NCBI RefSeq assembly: GCF_003626645.1
Contig: NZ_RBAM01000011.1
Span: 183,498-247,497, forward strand
Direction of reading: 5' to 3'
Origin: Streptomyces klenkii
GTDB taxonomy: Bacteria > Actinomycetota > Actinomycetes > Streptomycetales > Streptomycetaceae
Length of the DNA: 64,000 nt
The translations under genes and the position numbers were made by a program. This document shows positions 17,098 to 25,730 of this stretch, piece after piece (position 1 is the stretch's first letter; each line of letters begins with the position of its first letter). A model generated the notes under the pieces. That model had not been told where the DNA came from. It saw only the letters and a list, made by a program, of their open reading frames with translations, and ran no database searches.

Positions 17098-18783
17098 ATG
17101 GGGACGGACACCGCGCAGGCGACCACCGGCCCGGTGCGGGAGCGCCGACCGGGCCGGCTCGTCGTCGGCTGGCTCACGACCACCGACCACAAGACCATCG
17201 GCAACCTCTACCTGATCACGTCGTTCGCCTTCTTCCTCGGAGGCGGCCTCCTGGCGATGCTGATGCGCGCCGAGCTGGCCCGGCCGGGGTTGCAGTTCAT
17301 GACCAACGAATCGTTCAACGAGGCCTTCACGGCCCACGGCACGATCATGCTGCTGCTCTTCGCGACTCCGGCCTTCGCCGGCTTCGCCAACGCGATCATG
17401 CCGCTCCAGATCGGCTCGCCGGACGTGGCCTTCCCGCGGCTCAACATGTTCGCGTACTGGCTCTACCTCTTCGGCGGCCTGATCGTGGTGTCCAGCCTGC
17501 TGATGCCGCAGGGCGGCGCCACCTTCGGCTGGACCGGCTACGCCCCGCTGAACAGCATGGCCCGCTCCCCCGGCATCGGCACCGACATGTGGATCATGGG
17601 CCTGGCGCTCTCCGGCTTCGGCACGATCCTCGGCGCGGTGAACTTCCTGACCACCATCATCGGGATGCGCGCCCCCGGGATGACGATGTTCCGGATGCCC
17701 GTCTTCACCTGGAACGTGCTCTTCACCTCGGTCCTGATCCTGCTGGCCTTCCCCGTCCTGGCGGCGTCGCTGCTGGTGCTGGAGGCGGACCGGCGGTTCT
17801 CGTCCCTGGTCTTCGACCCGGCGAGCGGCGGGGCGCTGCTGTGGCAGCACCTCTTCTGGTTCTTCGGCCACCCCGAGGTCTACATCATCGCGCTGCCGTT
17901 CTTCGGCATCATCAGCGAGATCATCCCGGTGTTCTCCCGGAAGCCGATCTTCGGCTATCTGTCGCTCATCGGCGCCACCATGGCCATCACGGCCCTGTCG
18001 CTGGTGGTCTGGGCGCACCACATGTTCGCCACCGGGGCGGTGCTGCTGCCCTTCTTCTCCTTCATGTCGTTCCTCATCGCGGTGCCGACCGGCGTGAAGT
18101 TCTTCAACTGGGTCGGCACCATGCTGCACGGCTCGCTGTCCTTCGAGGCGCCGATGCTGTGGGCCGTCGGCTTCCTGGTGAGCTTCCTCTTCGGCGGCCT
18201 GACGGGCGTGATCCTCGCGTCGCCGCCGCTGGACTTCCACGTGACGGACACGTACTTCGTCGTCGCGCACTTCCACTACGTGGTGTTCGGGACGGTGGTG
18301 TTCGCGACGTTCGCGGGCTTCTACTTCTGGTGGCCGAAGCTCACGGGCAAGATGCTGGAGGAGCGGCTGGGGAAGGTCCACTTCTGGACGCTGTTCCTGG
18401 GCTTCCACCTCACCTTCCTGGTCCAGCACTGGCTGGGCGCCCAGGGCATGCCCCGCCGCTACGCCGACTACCTCGCGGCCGACGGCTTCACGGCCCTCAA
18501 CACCGTCTCCACGATCGGCGCGTTCCTGCTGGGCCTGTCCAACCTGCCGTTCTTCTACAACATCTGGAAGACCGCCAAGTACGGCAAGCCCGTGGGCGTC
18601 GACGACCCCTGGGGCTACGGGCGCTCGCTGGAGTGGGCGACGTCCTGCCCGCCGCCCCGGCACAACTTCGTCGCCCTCCCCAGGATCCGCTCCGAGTCGC
18701 CCGCCTTCGACCTGCACCACCCGGAGGTGGCCCGGGCCGCCGCCCCGCAGCCGGCGGAAGCGCCCGGGACGGCCGCTTCCTGA
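17098..18783 (+). CDS. ctaD: Cytochrome c oxidase subunit I (aa3-type)
   Basis: Catalytic heme-copper subunit of the respiratory oxidase, 561 residues and about 12 transmembrane helices. All expected ligands are visible: heme a His in FTAHGTIMLL, CuB His with the cross-linked Tyr in FFGHPEVYI, CuB His pair in WAHHMFATG, and the heme His pair in VAHFHYVVFG. The N-terminal TTDHKTIGNLY motif is also present. ATG 17098 has GAGGGAG five bases upstream; the GTG at 17068 does not. No ctaC, ctaE or cytochrome bc genes are nearby, so this is probably a second copy outside the main respiratory cluster. Confidence 0.95.
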   Translation: MGTDTAQATTGPVRERRPGRLVVGWLTTTDHKTIGNLYLITSFAFFLGGGLLAMLMRAELARPGLQFMTNESFNEAFTAHGTIMLLLFATPAFAGFANAIMPLQIGSPDVAFPRLNMFAYWLYLFGGLIVVSSLLMPQGGATFGWTGYAPLNSMARSPGIGTDMWIMGLALSGFGTILGAVNFLTTIIGMRAPGMTMFRMPVFTWNVLFTSVLILLAFPVLAASLLVLEADRRFSSLVFDPASGGALLWQHLFWFFGHPEVYIIALPFFGIISEIIPVFSRKPIFGYLSLIGATMAITALSLVVWAHHMFATGAVLLPFFSFMSFLIAVPTGVKFFNWVGTMLHGSLSFEAPMLWAVGFLVSFLFGGLTGVILASPPLDFHVTDTYFVVAHFHYVVFGTVVFATFAGFYFWWPKLTGKMLEERLGKVHFWTLFLGFHLTFLVQHWLGAQGMPRRYADYLAADGFTALNTVSTIGAFLLGLSNLPFFYNIWKTAKYGKPVGVDDPWGYGRSLEWATSCPPPRHNFVALPRIRSESPAFDLHHPEVARAAAPQPAEAPGTAAS

Positions 18784-18796
18784 CCGTGGCACGCGG

Positions 18797-18826
18797 TGCC
18801 CCGGGGCCGGGCGGGCGGCCCCGGGG
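18797..18826. terminator. Terminator between ctaD and the convergent gene
   Basis: TGCCCCGGGGCC (18797-18808) pairs with GGCCCCGGGG (18817-18826) in the 43-base gap between convergent genes. Confidence 0.6.
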
Positions 18827-19801
18827 TCAGCCCGCTACGGGCGGGCGCTCCTCGATCCGGACCGAAAGGTCGTTGTCGGTGGTGTAGTACGGGCCGGCCT
18901 GGGCAGGCGCGTACTCGGCGTCGACGGGCAGCCCGGGGTAGGCGAAGACCTGCTGCTTGTCGACGACGTCGTCGAGGAGGCGGGCGAGGCGGGCGGGCTC
19001 CGAGCCGTCCGCCGGGCACAGCCACAGATCCCAGACGTCCAGGCCGCCCCGCCACTCCGCGGCGAGCCGGGCGTAGTCCAGGGTGAAGGAGAAGTCCTGG
19101 CCGTCCTCCTCCGCGGGGGCGTCGTCCGCCCGCTTCTCCCGGGTGACCGGGGCCGTGACGACCAGGCCGGGCGCGCGGCGGAGGCGGGCCTCCACGACGG
19201 CGTCCGCGAGCCAGGCGGCCGGGTCCGCGACGCGGTGCAGGCGGCCGTGGGCGGTCAGCCCCGAGGCGTCCGGGTGCAGGTCGCCGGCCTCGGCGTGCGG
19301 GGCGCGCAGCCAGCTGCGCAGCGAGAGGTTGCCGTGCTTGGTCGCGTACGGGATGCGGACCGCGAGCGGCGAGGTGCTCGGCCCGGGTCTGCGGTCGACC
19401 AGGGATCTGAGGTCGGCCAGGCCCGGCACGAGGCGGCGGGGCTCGGTGTCGGCGAAGGCGGCGTAGACGTCCCAGCGGCCTTCGGGGAGCGCGACGGTGC
19501 TGGGCAGCACGGCGCGCAGCCGTCCCTCGCCGTCGGGCGCGAGCGGCAGGCGGACCTCCTCGGCCTCGTCGTCGCCGCGGCGGCGCAGGACCAGCGCGGC
19601 GGTCCAGTGGCCCGGCTCGCTGGGGTCGGGGCCGGAGCCGGGGGCGTCGAGGTCGAAGGTGAGCCCGCCCGCGGAATCCGCGATGCAGTCGGCGCGCGGC
19701 GGTGCCGGGGCAGACACGATGGTGCTCTCCTCGGGGGTGGTGGGGCCGCCGGATCCGGCGGCGTTCGCGGGCACGGGGGGTGTGCGGTCCTCGGGGGTCA
19801 T
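18827..19801 (-). CDS. Hypothetical protein coupled to a glycosyltransferase
   Basis: 324-residue protein I do not recognise. There is no signal peptide or membrane segment. After a Pro-rich N-terminal stretch (residues 1-30), the sequence alternates short strands with acidic loops in two similar-looking halves, suggesting beta-sandwich domains. Motifs such as L-P-E-G-R-W-D-V-Y-A-A-F and R-I-P-Y-A-T-K-H-G-N-L-S-L-R are the most conserved-looking parts. Its ATG overlaps the stop of the GT4 gene (ATGA at 19798-19801), so the two are co-translated and likely work on the same cell-surface or capsule polymer. That role is inferred from the coupling alone. Confidence 0.8.
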   Translation of the reverse strand: MTPEDRTPPVPANAAGSGGPTTPEESTIVSAPAPPRADCIADSAGGLTFDLDAPGSGPDPSEPGHWTAALVLRRRGDDEAEEVRLPLAPDGEGRLRAVLPSTVALPEGRWDVYAAFADTEPRRLVPGLADLRSLVDRRPGPSTSPLAVRIPYATKHGNLSLRSWLRAPHAEAGDLHPDASGLTAHGRLHRVADPAAWLADAVVEARLRRAPGLVVTAPVTREKRADDAPAEEDGQDFSFTLDYARLAAEWRGGLDVWDLWLCPADGSEPARLARLLDDVVDKQQVFAYPGLPVDAEYAPAQAGPYYTTDNDLSVRIEERPPVAG

Positions 19802-21048
19802 GCGGCACGCACCCGGCGCAGGGCGGAGCGGCTCGCGTCCGACGTCCTGAACGCGCTGCTGAGCAGGGCGCCGCGGGTGCGGTGCAGGGAGCCGCGCAGG
19901 GAGCCGCGGGCCACCAGGTCGCCGAAGAGCCGCTCGTAGCGGCCGGCGACCTCGGCCGGGTCGAAGCGGGCGGAGCTCGCGAGCGCCGCCCGGCCCATGC
20001 GCTGCCGCAGCTCGTCGTCGTTGATCAGCTTCAGCAGCCCGGCGGCGATCTTGTCGGTCTTGCCGACCGGCACCAGCAGGCCGTCGACTCCGTCGTCGAT
20101 GATCTCGCCGGGGCCGTGCGGGCAGTCGGTGGAGACCACCGGCAGGCCGCAGCGCATCGCCTCGACGATCGTCATGCCGAACGACTCCAGGCTGGAGGTG
20201 ACGGCGCCGATGGAGCCCTTGACCCACTCGGGGTCCAGGGGGTTGGCGGGGCCCATGAGGAAGACGTGGTTGTAGAGGCCCCGCTTGTCGATCAGGGCGC
20301 GCAGCTTGGCGCGCTCGGCGCCAGCGCCGTAGATCCGCAGCTTCCAGTCGGGGCGCTCGGCCACGACCTTCTCGAAGGCGCGGATCAGCACGTCGTAGCG
20401 CTTGGCGGGGGCGAGCCGGCCGGCGGCGACCACCCACTTGCCGGTGCCGTCGGCGGGGGCCACGGCCGGGGCGGGGATGCTGTTGGGCACGGCCTCCACC
20501 CGCACGCCGGGCAGCCGCATCAGCTTGCGGTACGTCGCGGCGTCGGCCTCGGTCACGGTGGTGACGGCGTCCAGCCGCGGGTAGTGCGTGCGCAGCGTCA
20601 GCTTGAGCGGCTGGGAGTGGGTGCTCAGCGTCAGGTGCTCCTGGCCGACCCGGACCGGGCCGCGGCGGGCCTGCTGGGCGATGTGCACGTTGAGGCCGGG
20701 GCGGGTGCCGACGACGACGTCGCTGTCCAGGGTGCGCAGGTGCTCGGCGATCCGGCGGTCGGTCAGGGCGCTGTACTGCTTGTAGCGGCCCTCGGTGGCG
20801 GGGAAGACCGCCGCGGGACGCTCGTACTCCGGGTCGTCGCCCTCGTAGCCGGGCGTGCCCTTGCGCAGGTCGACCAGGTGGCGCAGGCGCACCTTGCCGC
20901 CGGGCGAGAAGACCGGCTCCTCCCGGTGGCGGAAGACGGAGACGACCTCCACGTCGTGCTGCTCGGCGAGGGTGCTCGCGAGGTTGAACGTGGTCCGGAT
21001 CGTCCCGCCGATGCCGTACGCGTTGTGAATCAGGAATGAGATGTGCAT
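19798..21048 (-). CDS. GT4-family glycosyltransferase
   Basis: Retaining, GT-B-fold glycosyltransferase of 416 residues. The N-terminal Rossmann-like domain begins MHISFLIHNAYGIGGTIRTT. The C-terminal domain has VAAGRLAPAKRYDVLIRAFE (donor-binding Lys/Arg), LRIYGAGAERAKL and the E-x7-E type motif SLESFGMTIVEAMRCGLPVV, all standard for GT4. Cytoplasmic and probably membrane-associated. The product is unknown; the family includes teichoic-acid and capsule enzymes. I chose ATG 21048, where the conserved fold starts; ATG 21075 is the alternative and neither has a perfect ribosome binding site. The downstream coupled gene is its likely partner. Confidence 0.9.
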   Translation of the reverse strand: MHISFLIHNAYGIGGTIRTTFNLASTLAEQHDVEVVSVFRHREEPVFSPGGKVRLRHLVDLRKGTPGYEGDDPEYERPAAVFPATEGRYKQYSALTDRRIAEHLRTLDSDVVVGTRPGLNVHIAQQARRGPVRVGQEHLTLSTHSQPLKLTLRTHYPRLDAVTTVTEADAATYRKLMRLPGVRVEAVPNSIPAPAVAPADGTGKWVVAAGRLAPAKRYDVLIRAFEKVVAERPDWKLRIYGAGAERAKLRALIDKRGLYNHVFLMGPANPLDPEWVKGSIGAVTSSLESFGMTIVEAMRCGLPVVSTDCPHGPGEIIDDGVDGLLVPVGKTDKIAAGLLKLINDDELRQRMGRAALASSARFDPAEVAGRYERLFGDLVARGSLRGSLHRTRGALLSSAFRTSDASRSALRRVRAA

Positions 21049-21235
21049 TCGTCCCCAGCCGTTTGCCGCGGACATTCCATCCAGCCCGCCTACCCAGAGA
21101 TTAGACCGTGGTGGGGCGCGTGAGGTTGGCCCCGATCACCAACTCGTTACGCGTGACCCCTGCCACGGATCGCCCGTTGTGCTCTTACGAACCGGGAACC
21201 CCCGTGTGATACGCACCGATATCTAGGAGCCACCC

Positions 21236-22060
21236 GTGCCGCGCATGCTCGACGTCAGTGACGACGTCCGCGCCGAGATCGGCGACGAAGAGGCCGAACG
21301 ACTGCTGGGCGGCGACACCGCCCCGGGCAGCTACGACTGCACGTCCTGCCGCACCCCGGGCGACACGGACCGGGAGCGGACCAGCACCGTGCTCTTCGTC
21401 GGCGAGGAGACGGCCGTGCTCGCCTTCGCGCACGCCGCCTGCATCCCCTCCCAGGTCGTCGCGGTGTCCGAGGAACAGCTGCAGGGCGCCGTGCGCTCCA
21501 TCCAGGGCGAGGGCGGGCAGGCCGGGGCCCAGCTGCCGGCGCCCGCCACGATGCCCACGATGTCCGCCGCGCCGGACGGGCCCGTGCAGGCCGAGCTGGG
21601 CGTCACCAGCGGCCTGGTGCTGATCAAGGGCGACCTGCACCCGGCGCTCGTCGTCGAGCCGCTCGGGCCGATCGCCCGCCCCGGCACGTCCGGGCCGGTC
21701 GACGTCTTCCTGCCGCTCCTGATCGAGCAGGGCTTCGCGCCCGTCGCCACCGTGGAGCAGGTGCCGCCGCCCACCCCCGGCTGGTCCGTCCTGCTGGCCA
21801 TGGGTCAGCTGCACGCGATCCTGATGCCCGGCGGCGTCCCGGGCGCCGCGCCCAGCGCGTGGTGGCAGGCCCACCAGGCGATGCAGGTCGCTCCCGAGTG
21901 GCGCTCGGCGGTGAACAAGACCAAGCAGGTGCTCGTCTTCGCGGCGCCGGTCGGCACGATCGGCTCCCAGCCGCGGGAGGACCTGCTGCGCGAGGCCCTC
22001 GACCGGGCGGCGGCGGCCGGCCGGCTCGTCGCCGCGTCCATGCCGCTCGCGGGTATGTGA
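21236..22060 (+). CDS. Hypothetical protein (conserved, CxxC N-terminal motif)
   Basis: 274-residue cytoplasmic protein I cannot assign. The first 50 residues contain Y-D-C-T-S-C-R-T-P-G, a possible metal or redox CxxC site, in a region that looks like a small beta domain. After a Pro/Ala linker, a second domain (from about residue 115) has strands around GLVLIKGDLHPALVVEP and W-S-V-L-L-A-M-G-Q-L-H-A-I-L-M-P. GTG 21236 is supported by TAGGAGCC four bases upstream. It overlaps the next gene by 4 bases (GTGA at 22057-22060). Such small two-gene operons of unknown function are typical of Streptomyces core regions. Confidence 0.8.
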   Translation: MPRMLDVSDDVRAEIGDEEAERLLGGDTAPGSYDCTSCRTPGDTDRERTSTVLFVGEETAVLAFAHAACIPSQVVAVSEEQLQGAVRSIQGEGGQAGAQLPAPATMPTMSAAPDGPVQAELGVTSGLVLIKGDLHPALVVEPLGPIARPGTSGPVDVFLPLLIEQGFAPVATVEQVPPPTPGWSVLLAMGQLHAILMPGGVPGAAPSAWWQAHQAMQVAPEWRSAVNKTKQVLVFAAPVGTIGSQPREDLLREALDRAAAAGRLVAASMPLAGM

Positions 22061-22539
22061 CGAGCGCCGTGCACCCCGTGCACCCCGCCGGCGGCGCTCC
22101 GGCGGCCCATTACGGGCCGGGCCCGCATCCCCCGGGCCACGGACTCGTTGGCTCGTATGTGCACTCATACGAGCCTGCCCCGCGGATTCCGTACCCGAAC
22201 CACATCCCCGGTATGCGCCCACCCCGCGACACCACCCCGCAGAGCCATCCCGTGTCGGTCACCCCGATCTACGATGCGCTCTACGCCGAGTACCGCCGCT
22301 CGTTCCGGGCGCTCCCCTTCGACCGTTCCGGCGAGGAGGATCTGAGGTTCGTTGGCTTCGGTCCGCACCCGCAGCTCGGCTACGGCCAGTACGGCGGGCA
22401 GCAGGGCTATGCGGGCCAGCTGGGCTACCACGTCCCGTCGGGCTACCAGTCCGCGTGGGACACGCACTACGGGCGGCAGCGCGGGCACGTGCCCGCGCTG
22501 CCGCCCGCACCACGTGACGGCCGCATGCGCGGCTATTAG
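22057..22539 (+). CDS. Hypothetical Gly/Tyr/Pro-rich protein
   Basis: 160-residue low-complexity protein translated from a GTG that overlaps the upstream stop. The first 75 residues are His/Pro-rich. A conserved-looking core T-P-I-Y-D-A-L-Y-A-E-Y-R-R-S-F-R follows, and a tail iterates Gln/Gly/Tyr (YGQYGGQQGYAGQLGY). No signal peptide, membrane helix or known domain is evident; the tail looks disordered. The T-P-I-Y-D-x-L-x-A-E motif reminds me of small actinobacterial proteins of unknown function. The translational coupling suggests it acts with the preceding protein. Confidence 0.65.
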   Translation: MTSAVHPVHPAGGAPAAHYGPGPHPPGHGLVGSYVHSYEPAPRIPYPNHIPGMRPPRDTTPQSHPVSVTPIYDALYAEYRRSFRALPFDRSGEEDLRFVGFGPHPQLGYGQYGGQQGYAGQLGYHVPSGYQSAWDTHYGRQRGHVPALPPAPRDGRMRGY

Positions 22540-22545
22540 ACGTGG

Positions 22546-22586
22546 CGTGGGGGGGTGTCCGGGACCGACCCGGACACCCCCCCACG
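22546..22586. terminator. Strong hairpin terminator downstream of der
   Basis: Perfect 18-bp stem (22546-22563 and 22569-22586) with a 5-base loop, between the plus-strand hypothetical gene and the duplicated der 3' end. It directly abuts the duplicate copy, not the intact gene, so the original der probably ended here. Confidence 0.88.
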
Positions 22587-22594
22587 GCGTACTG

Positions 22595-22712
22595 CTACTT
22601 CTTCTTGCCGCGCTTCTCCCGCACCCGCACCGAGATGTGGATCGGCGTCCCCTCGAAGCCGAACTCCTCGCGCAGACGGCGCTCCACGAAGCGGCGGTAG
22701 CCCGCCTCGATG
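22595..22712 (-). pseudogene. Duplicated 3' end of der (non-functional fragment)
   Basis: An exact 118-bp copy of the last 39 codons of der, including the TAG stop. It is identical by eye to 22772-22889, the true 3' end of the gene, offset by 177 bases. It has no start of its own. Because the terminator follows this copy, it seems to be the original gene end displaced by an insertion that carried or created a second copy. Confidence 0.88.
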
Positions 22713-22771
22713 CTGCATCTCCCCGGGGGATGACCCCCGGACCCCCAGCCGGGGGCCCGGCAGAGCTCGCC
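22713..22771. other. 59-bp insert between the two der 3' ends
   Basis: Non-coding, very GC-rich and palindromic: CCGGGGG/CCCCCGG pairs occur around 22721-22741 and again around 22742-22760. It resembles the G5/C5 hairpin interior of the repeat at 11776-11835. It separates the intact der from its duplicated tail and may be the remnant of a mobile or repeated element. Confidence 0.6.
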
Positions 22772-24229
22772 CTACTTCTTCTTGCCGCGCTTCTCCCGCA
22801 CCCGCACCGAGATGTGGATCGGCGTCCCCTCGAAGCCGAACTCCTCGCGCAGACGGCGCTCCACGAAGCGGCGGTAGCCCGCCTCGATGAAGCCGGAGGC
22901 GAAGAGGACGAACCGCGGCGGCTTCGTGCCCGCCTGGGTGCCGAAGAGGATGCGGGGCTGCTTGCCGCCCCGGATCGGGTGCGGGTGGGCCGCGACGAGC
23001 TCACCGAGGAAGGCGTTCAGCCGCCCGGTCGGCACGCGCGTCTCCCAGCCCGCGAGGGCCGTCTCGATCGCCGGGACGAGCTTCTCCATGTGCCGGCCGG
23101 TCTGCGCCGAGACGTTGACCCGCGGCGCCCACGCGATCTGCTGGAACTCGGTCTCGATCTCGCGCTCGAGGTAGTAGCGGCGCTCCTCGTCGAGGGTGTC
23201 CCACTTGTTGTACGCGATGACGATCGCGCGGCCGGCCTCGACGGCCATGGTGACGATGCGCTGGTCCTGGATCGAGATGTTCTCGCTCGCGTCGATCAGG
23301 ATCACCGCGACCTCGGCCTTCTCGACCGCGGCGGCGGTGCGCAGGGAGGCGTAGTAGTCGGCGCCCTCCTGGAGGTGGACGCGCTTGCGGATGCCCGCGG
23401 TGTCCACGAACTTCCAGGTCACCCCGCCGAGCTCGATCAGCTCGTCGACCGGGTCGCGGGTCGTGCCGGCCAGCTCGTTGACGACGACGCGCTCCTCGCC
23501 CGCCACCTTGTTAAGCAGGGAGGACTTGCCGACGTTCGGGCGGCCGATCAGGGCGATGCGGCGCGGGCCGCCGACGGCGGTGCCGAAGAGCTGGGCCGGG
23601 GCCTCGGGCAGGGCCTTGAGGACCTCGTCCAGCATGTCGCCGGTGCCGCGGCCGTGCAGCGCGGAGACCGGCATCGGCTCGCCGAGGCCCAGCGACCACA
23701 GCATCGCGGCGTCGGCCTCGGCTGAGGGGCCGTCGACCTTGTTGGCGCACAGCACGACGGGCTTGCCGGCCCGGCGCAGCAGCTTGACGACGGCCTCGTC
23801 GGTGTCGGTCGCGCCGACGGTGGCGTCCACGACGAAGACGACCGCGTCGGCGGCCTCGATCGCGTACTCGGCCTGGGCGGCGACGGAGGCGTCGAGCCCG
23901 AGGACGTCCTGCTCCCAGCCGCCGGTGTCGACGACCTTGAAGCGGCGGCCCGCCCACTCGGCCTCGTAGGTGACGCGGTCGCGGGTGACGCCGGGCTTGT
24001 CCTGCACGACGGCCTCGCGACGGCCGATGATGCGGTTCACCAGCGTCGACTTGCCGACGTTGGGGCGGCCGACGACGGCGAGCACGGGCAGCGGGCCGTG
24101 GCCGGCCTCGCCGAGGGCGCCCTCGATCTCGTCGGCGTCGAAGCCCTCCTGCGCCGCGAGCTCCATGAACTCCGCGTACTCGGCGTCGCCAAGCTCACCG
24201 TGCTCGTCGCCGTGGATCTGGTCGTTCAT
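22772..24229 (-). CDS. der: GTPase Der (EngA), ribosome assembly
   Basis: Essential double-GTPase for 50S subunit assembly, 485 residues. A 48-residue N-terminal extension, usual in actinobacteria, precedes two tandem G domains. The first has GRPNVGKS near residue 54 and DTGGWEQ. The second has GRPNVGKS near residue 230 and DTAGIRKR. NKVD and NKWD are the respective base-specificity motifs. A C-terminal KH-like domain ends with the basic tail VREKRGKKK. ATG 24229 follows GAGGA. The gene is intact although its last 118 bases are repeated just downstream. It follows cmk and an acyltransferase in the same direction. Confidence 0.97.
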   Translation of the reverse strand: MNDQIHGDEHGELGDAEYAEFMELAAQEGFDADEIEGALGEAGHGPLPVLAVVGRPNVGKSTLVNRIIGRREAVVQDKPGVTRDRVTYEAEWAGRRFKVVDTGGWEQDVLGLDASVAAQAEYAIEAADAVVFVVDATVGATDTDEAVVKLLRRAGKPVVLCANKVDGPSAEADAAMLWSLGLGEPMPVSALHGRGTGDMLDEVLKALPEAPAQLFGTAVGGPRRIALIGRPNVGKSSLLNKVAGEERVVVNELAGTTRDPVDELIELGGVTWKFVDTAGIRKRVHLQEGADYYASLRTAAAVEKAEVAVILIDASENISIQDQRIVTMAVEAGRAIVIAYNKWDTLDEERRYYLEREIETEFQQIAWAPRVNVSAQTGRHMEKLVPAIETALAGWETRVPTGRLNAFLGELVAAHPHPIRGGKQPRILFGTQAGTKPPRFVLFASGFIEAGYRRFVERRLREEFGFEGTPIHISVRVREKRGKKK

Positions 24230-24287
24230 GAAGTCCGTTCCTCGTTCGTATGGTCGGCGGACCCGCGGGTCCGCTACTAAGTCTCGT

Positions 24288-24929
24288 TCAGCGGCCGGTC
24301 AGCCGCTTGGCGTCCGCCAGGTGCGCGCCCAGCCGCTGCTGGATCCGGACGGTCGCCTCGTCCAGCGCCTTGCGCGTGCGCCGGCCGCTGCCGTCGCCCG
24401 CCTCGAAGGCGTCCCCGAAGACGACGTCGACCCGGCTGCGCAGCGGCGGCAGGCCCCGCACGAGGCGGCTCCTGCGCTCCGCACTGCCGAGCACCGCCAC
24501 GGGCACGATCGGCGCGCCGGAGCGCACCGCGAAGTAGGCGAGGCCGGAGCGCAGCGACGCGAAGTCGCCCTCGCCCCGGGTGCCCTCCGGGAAGATCCCC
24601 AGGACCCCGCCGCCCTCCAGGACGCCCAGCGCCTCCGTGATCGCGGCGCGGTCGGCGCTCTCCCGGTCCACCTTCAGCTGGCCGATCCCTTCCAGGAACG
24701 GGCCGAGGGGGCCGGTGAACGCCTCCTTCTTGATCAGGAAGTGCACGGGCCGGGGCGCGGTGCCCATGAGCATCGGGCCGTCGATGTTGTGGGAGTGGTT
24801 CACGGCCAGGATGACCGGCCCCGCGGCGGGCACGCGCCAGGCGCCCAGCACACGCGGCTTCCACAGCCCGTACATCAGGCCTATGCCGATCCGCCGGCCT
24901 ACGGCGGCACCCCCGGGGGACGCGGTCAC
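24288..24929 (-). CDS. 1-acyl-glycerol-3-phosphate acyltransferase (PlsC-like)
   Basis: Membrane-associated lysophospholipid acyltransferase, 213 residues. The HX4D motif is in NHSHNIDGPM and the FPEGTRG motif, which binds the glycerol phosphate, lies about 65 residues later, both at normal positions. A moderately hydrophobic N-terminus (GIGLMYGLW) may anchor it. It would acylate lysophosphatidate in phospholipid synthesis, using acyl-CoA or acyl-ACP. The GTG start overlaps the cmk stop (GTGA at 24926-24929). The order cmk-plsC-like-der is conserved in many actinobacteria, as far as I know. Confidence 0.92.
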   Translation of the reverse strand: MTASPGGAAVGRRIGIGLMYGLWKPRVLGAWRVPAAGPVILAVNHSHNIDGPMLMGTAPRPVHFLIKKEAFTGPLGPFLEGIGQLKVDRESADRAAITEALGVLEGGGVLGIFPEGTRGEGDFASLRSGLAYFAVRSGAPIVPVAVLGSAERRSRLVRGLPPLRSRVDVVFGDAFEAGDGSGRRTRKALDEATVRIQQRLGAHLADAKRLTGR

Positions 24930-25675
24930 GCGCTGCGGCGCTCCTCGATCAGGGTCACCACGCACTCGATGACCTGGTCCAAGGTCAGCTCCGTGGTGTC
25001 CACCTCGACCGCGTCGCCGGCCTTGGCCAGCGGCGAGGTCTTGCGGCCGGAGTCGGCGGCGTCCCGCTTGACCAGCGCGGCCTGGGTGGCGGCCAGGTCG
25101 GTGGCCTCCTTGCCCTTCAGCTCGCCGCTGCGGCGGGCGGCCCGGGCCTCGGCGGACGCCGTCAGGAAGATCTTGAGGTCGGCGTCCGGCAGCACCGTGG
25201 TGCCGATGTCGCGGCCCTCGACGACGATGCCGGCCGGAGCCTCGGCGGCGATCGCCCGCTGGAGCTCGGTCAGGCGGGTGCGGATCTCCGGGACGGCGCT
25301 GACGGCGCTGACCGCGGAGGTGACCTCCTGGGTACGGATCGGGCCCGCGGCGTCGGCGCCGTCGACCGTGATGGTCGGGGCGGACGGGTCGGTGCCGGAG
25401 ACGATCTCGGGCTTGCCCGCGGCCTCCGCGACCGCCGCGGCGTCGTTCACGTCGATGCCGTTGCTCAGCATCCACCAGGTGATCGCGCGGTACTGCGCGC
25501 CGGTGTCCAGGTAGCGGAGGCCGAGCTTGGCCGCGACGGCCTTGGACGTGCTGGACTTGCCCGTGCCGGAGGGGCCGTCGATGCCGACGATGACTGCTGC
25601 CGGAGCGGTCCGGGCGGCGGTTTCCACGGTGTCTGACACCTTCCTTGTGCACGGGGTGGGGTACGGGCGGCTCAT
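24926..25675 (-). CDS. cmk: Cytidylate kinase
   Basis: Phosphorylates CMP/dCMP with ATP in pyrimidine nucleotide supply. 249 residues from the chosen ATG; the kinase proper starts with VIVGIDGPSGTGKSSTSK (P-loop GPSGTGKS). RYLDTGAQYRA binds CMP, VVEGRDIGTTVLPDADLKIF is the second signature, and a lid region has KRDAADSGR. ATG 25675 has GGAGG five bases upstream. Internal GTG starts at the SDTVETAARTA region would remove a poorly conserved 15-20 residue extension, so the start is less certain than the gene. Downstream genes overlap it. Confidence 0.95.
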   Translation of the reverse strand: MSRPYPTPCTRKVSDTVETAARTAPAAVIVGIDGPSGTGKSSTSKAVAAKLGLRYLDTGAQYRAITWWMLSNGIDVNDAAAVAEAAGKPEIVSGTDPSAPTITVDGADAAGPIRTQEVTSAVSAVSAVPEIRTRLTELQRAIAAEAPAGIVVEGRDIGTTVLPDADLKIFLTASAEARAARRSGELKGKEATDLAATQAALVKRDAADSGRKTSPLAKAGDAVEVDTTELTLDQVIECVVTLIEERRSA

Positions 25676-25730
25676 ATCAGCCTCCGACAAGGTTACTGTC
25701 TCGCGGGCGCGACCCGAGCCGCACGTAGCG

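Noticed and set aside
22713..22771. Insertion sequence between der copies
   Set aside because: 59 bases cannot encode a transposase and there are no clear terminal repeats; treated as a scar or repeat.
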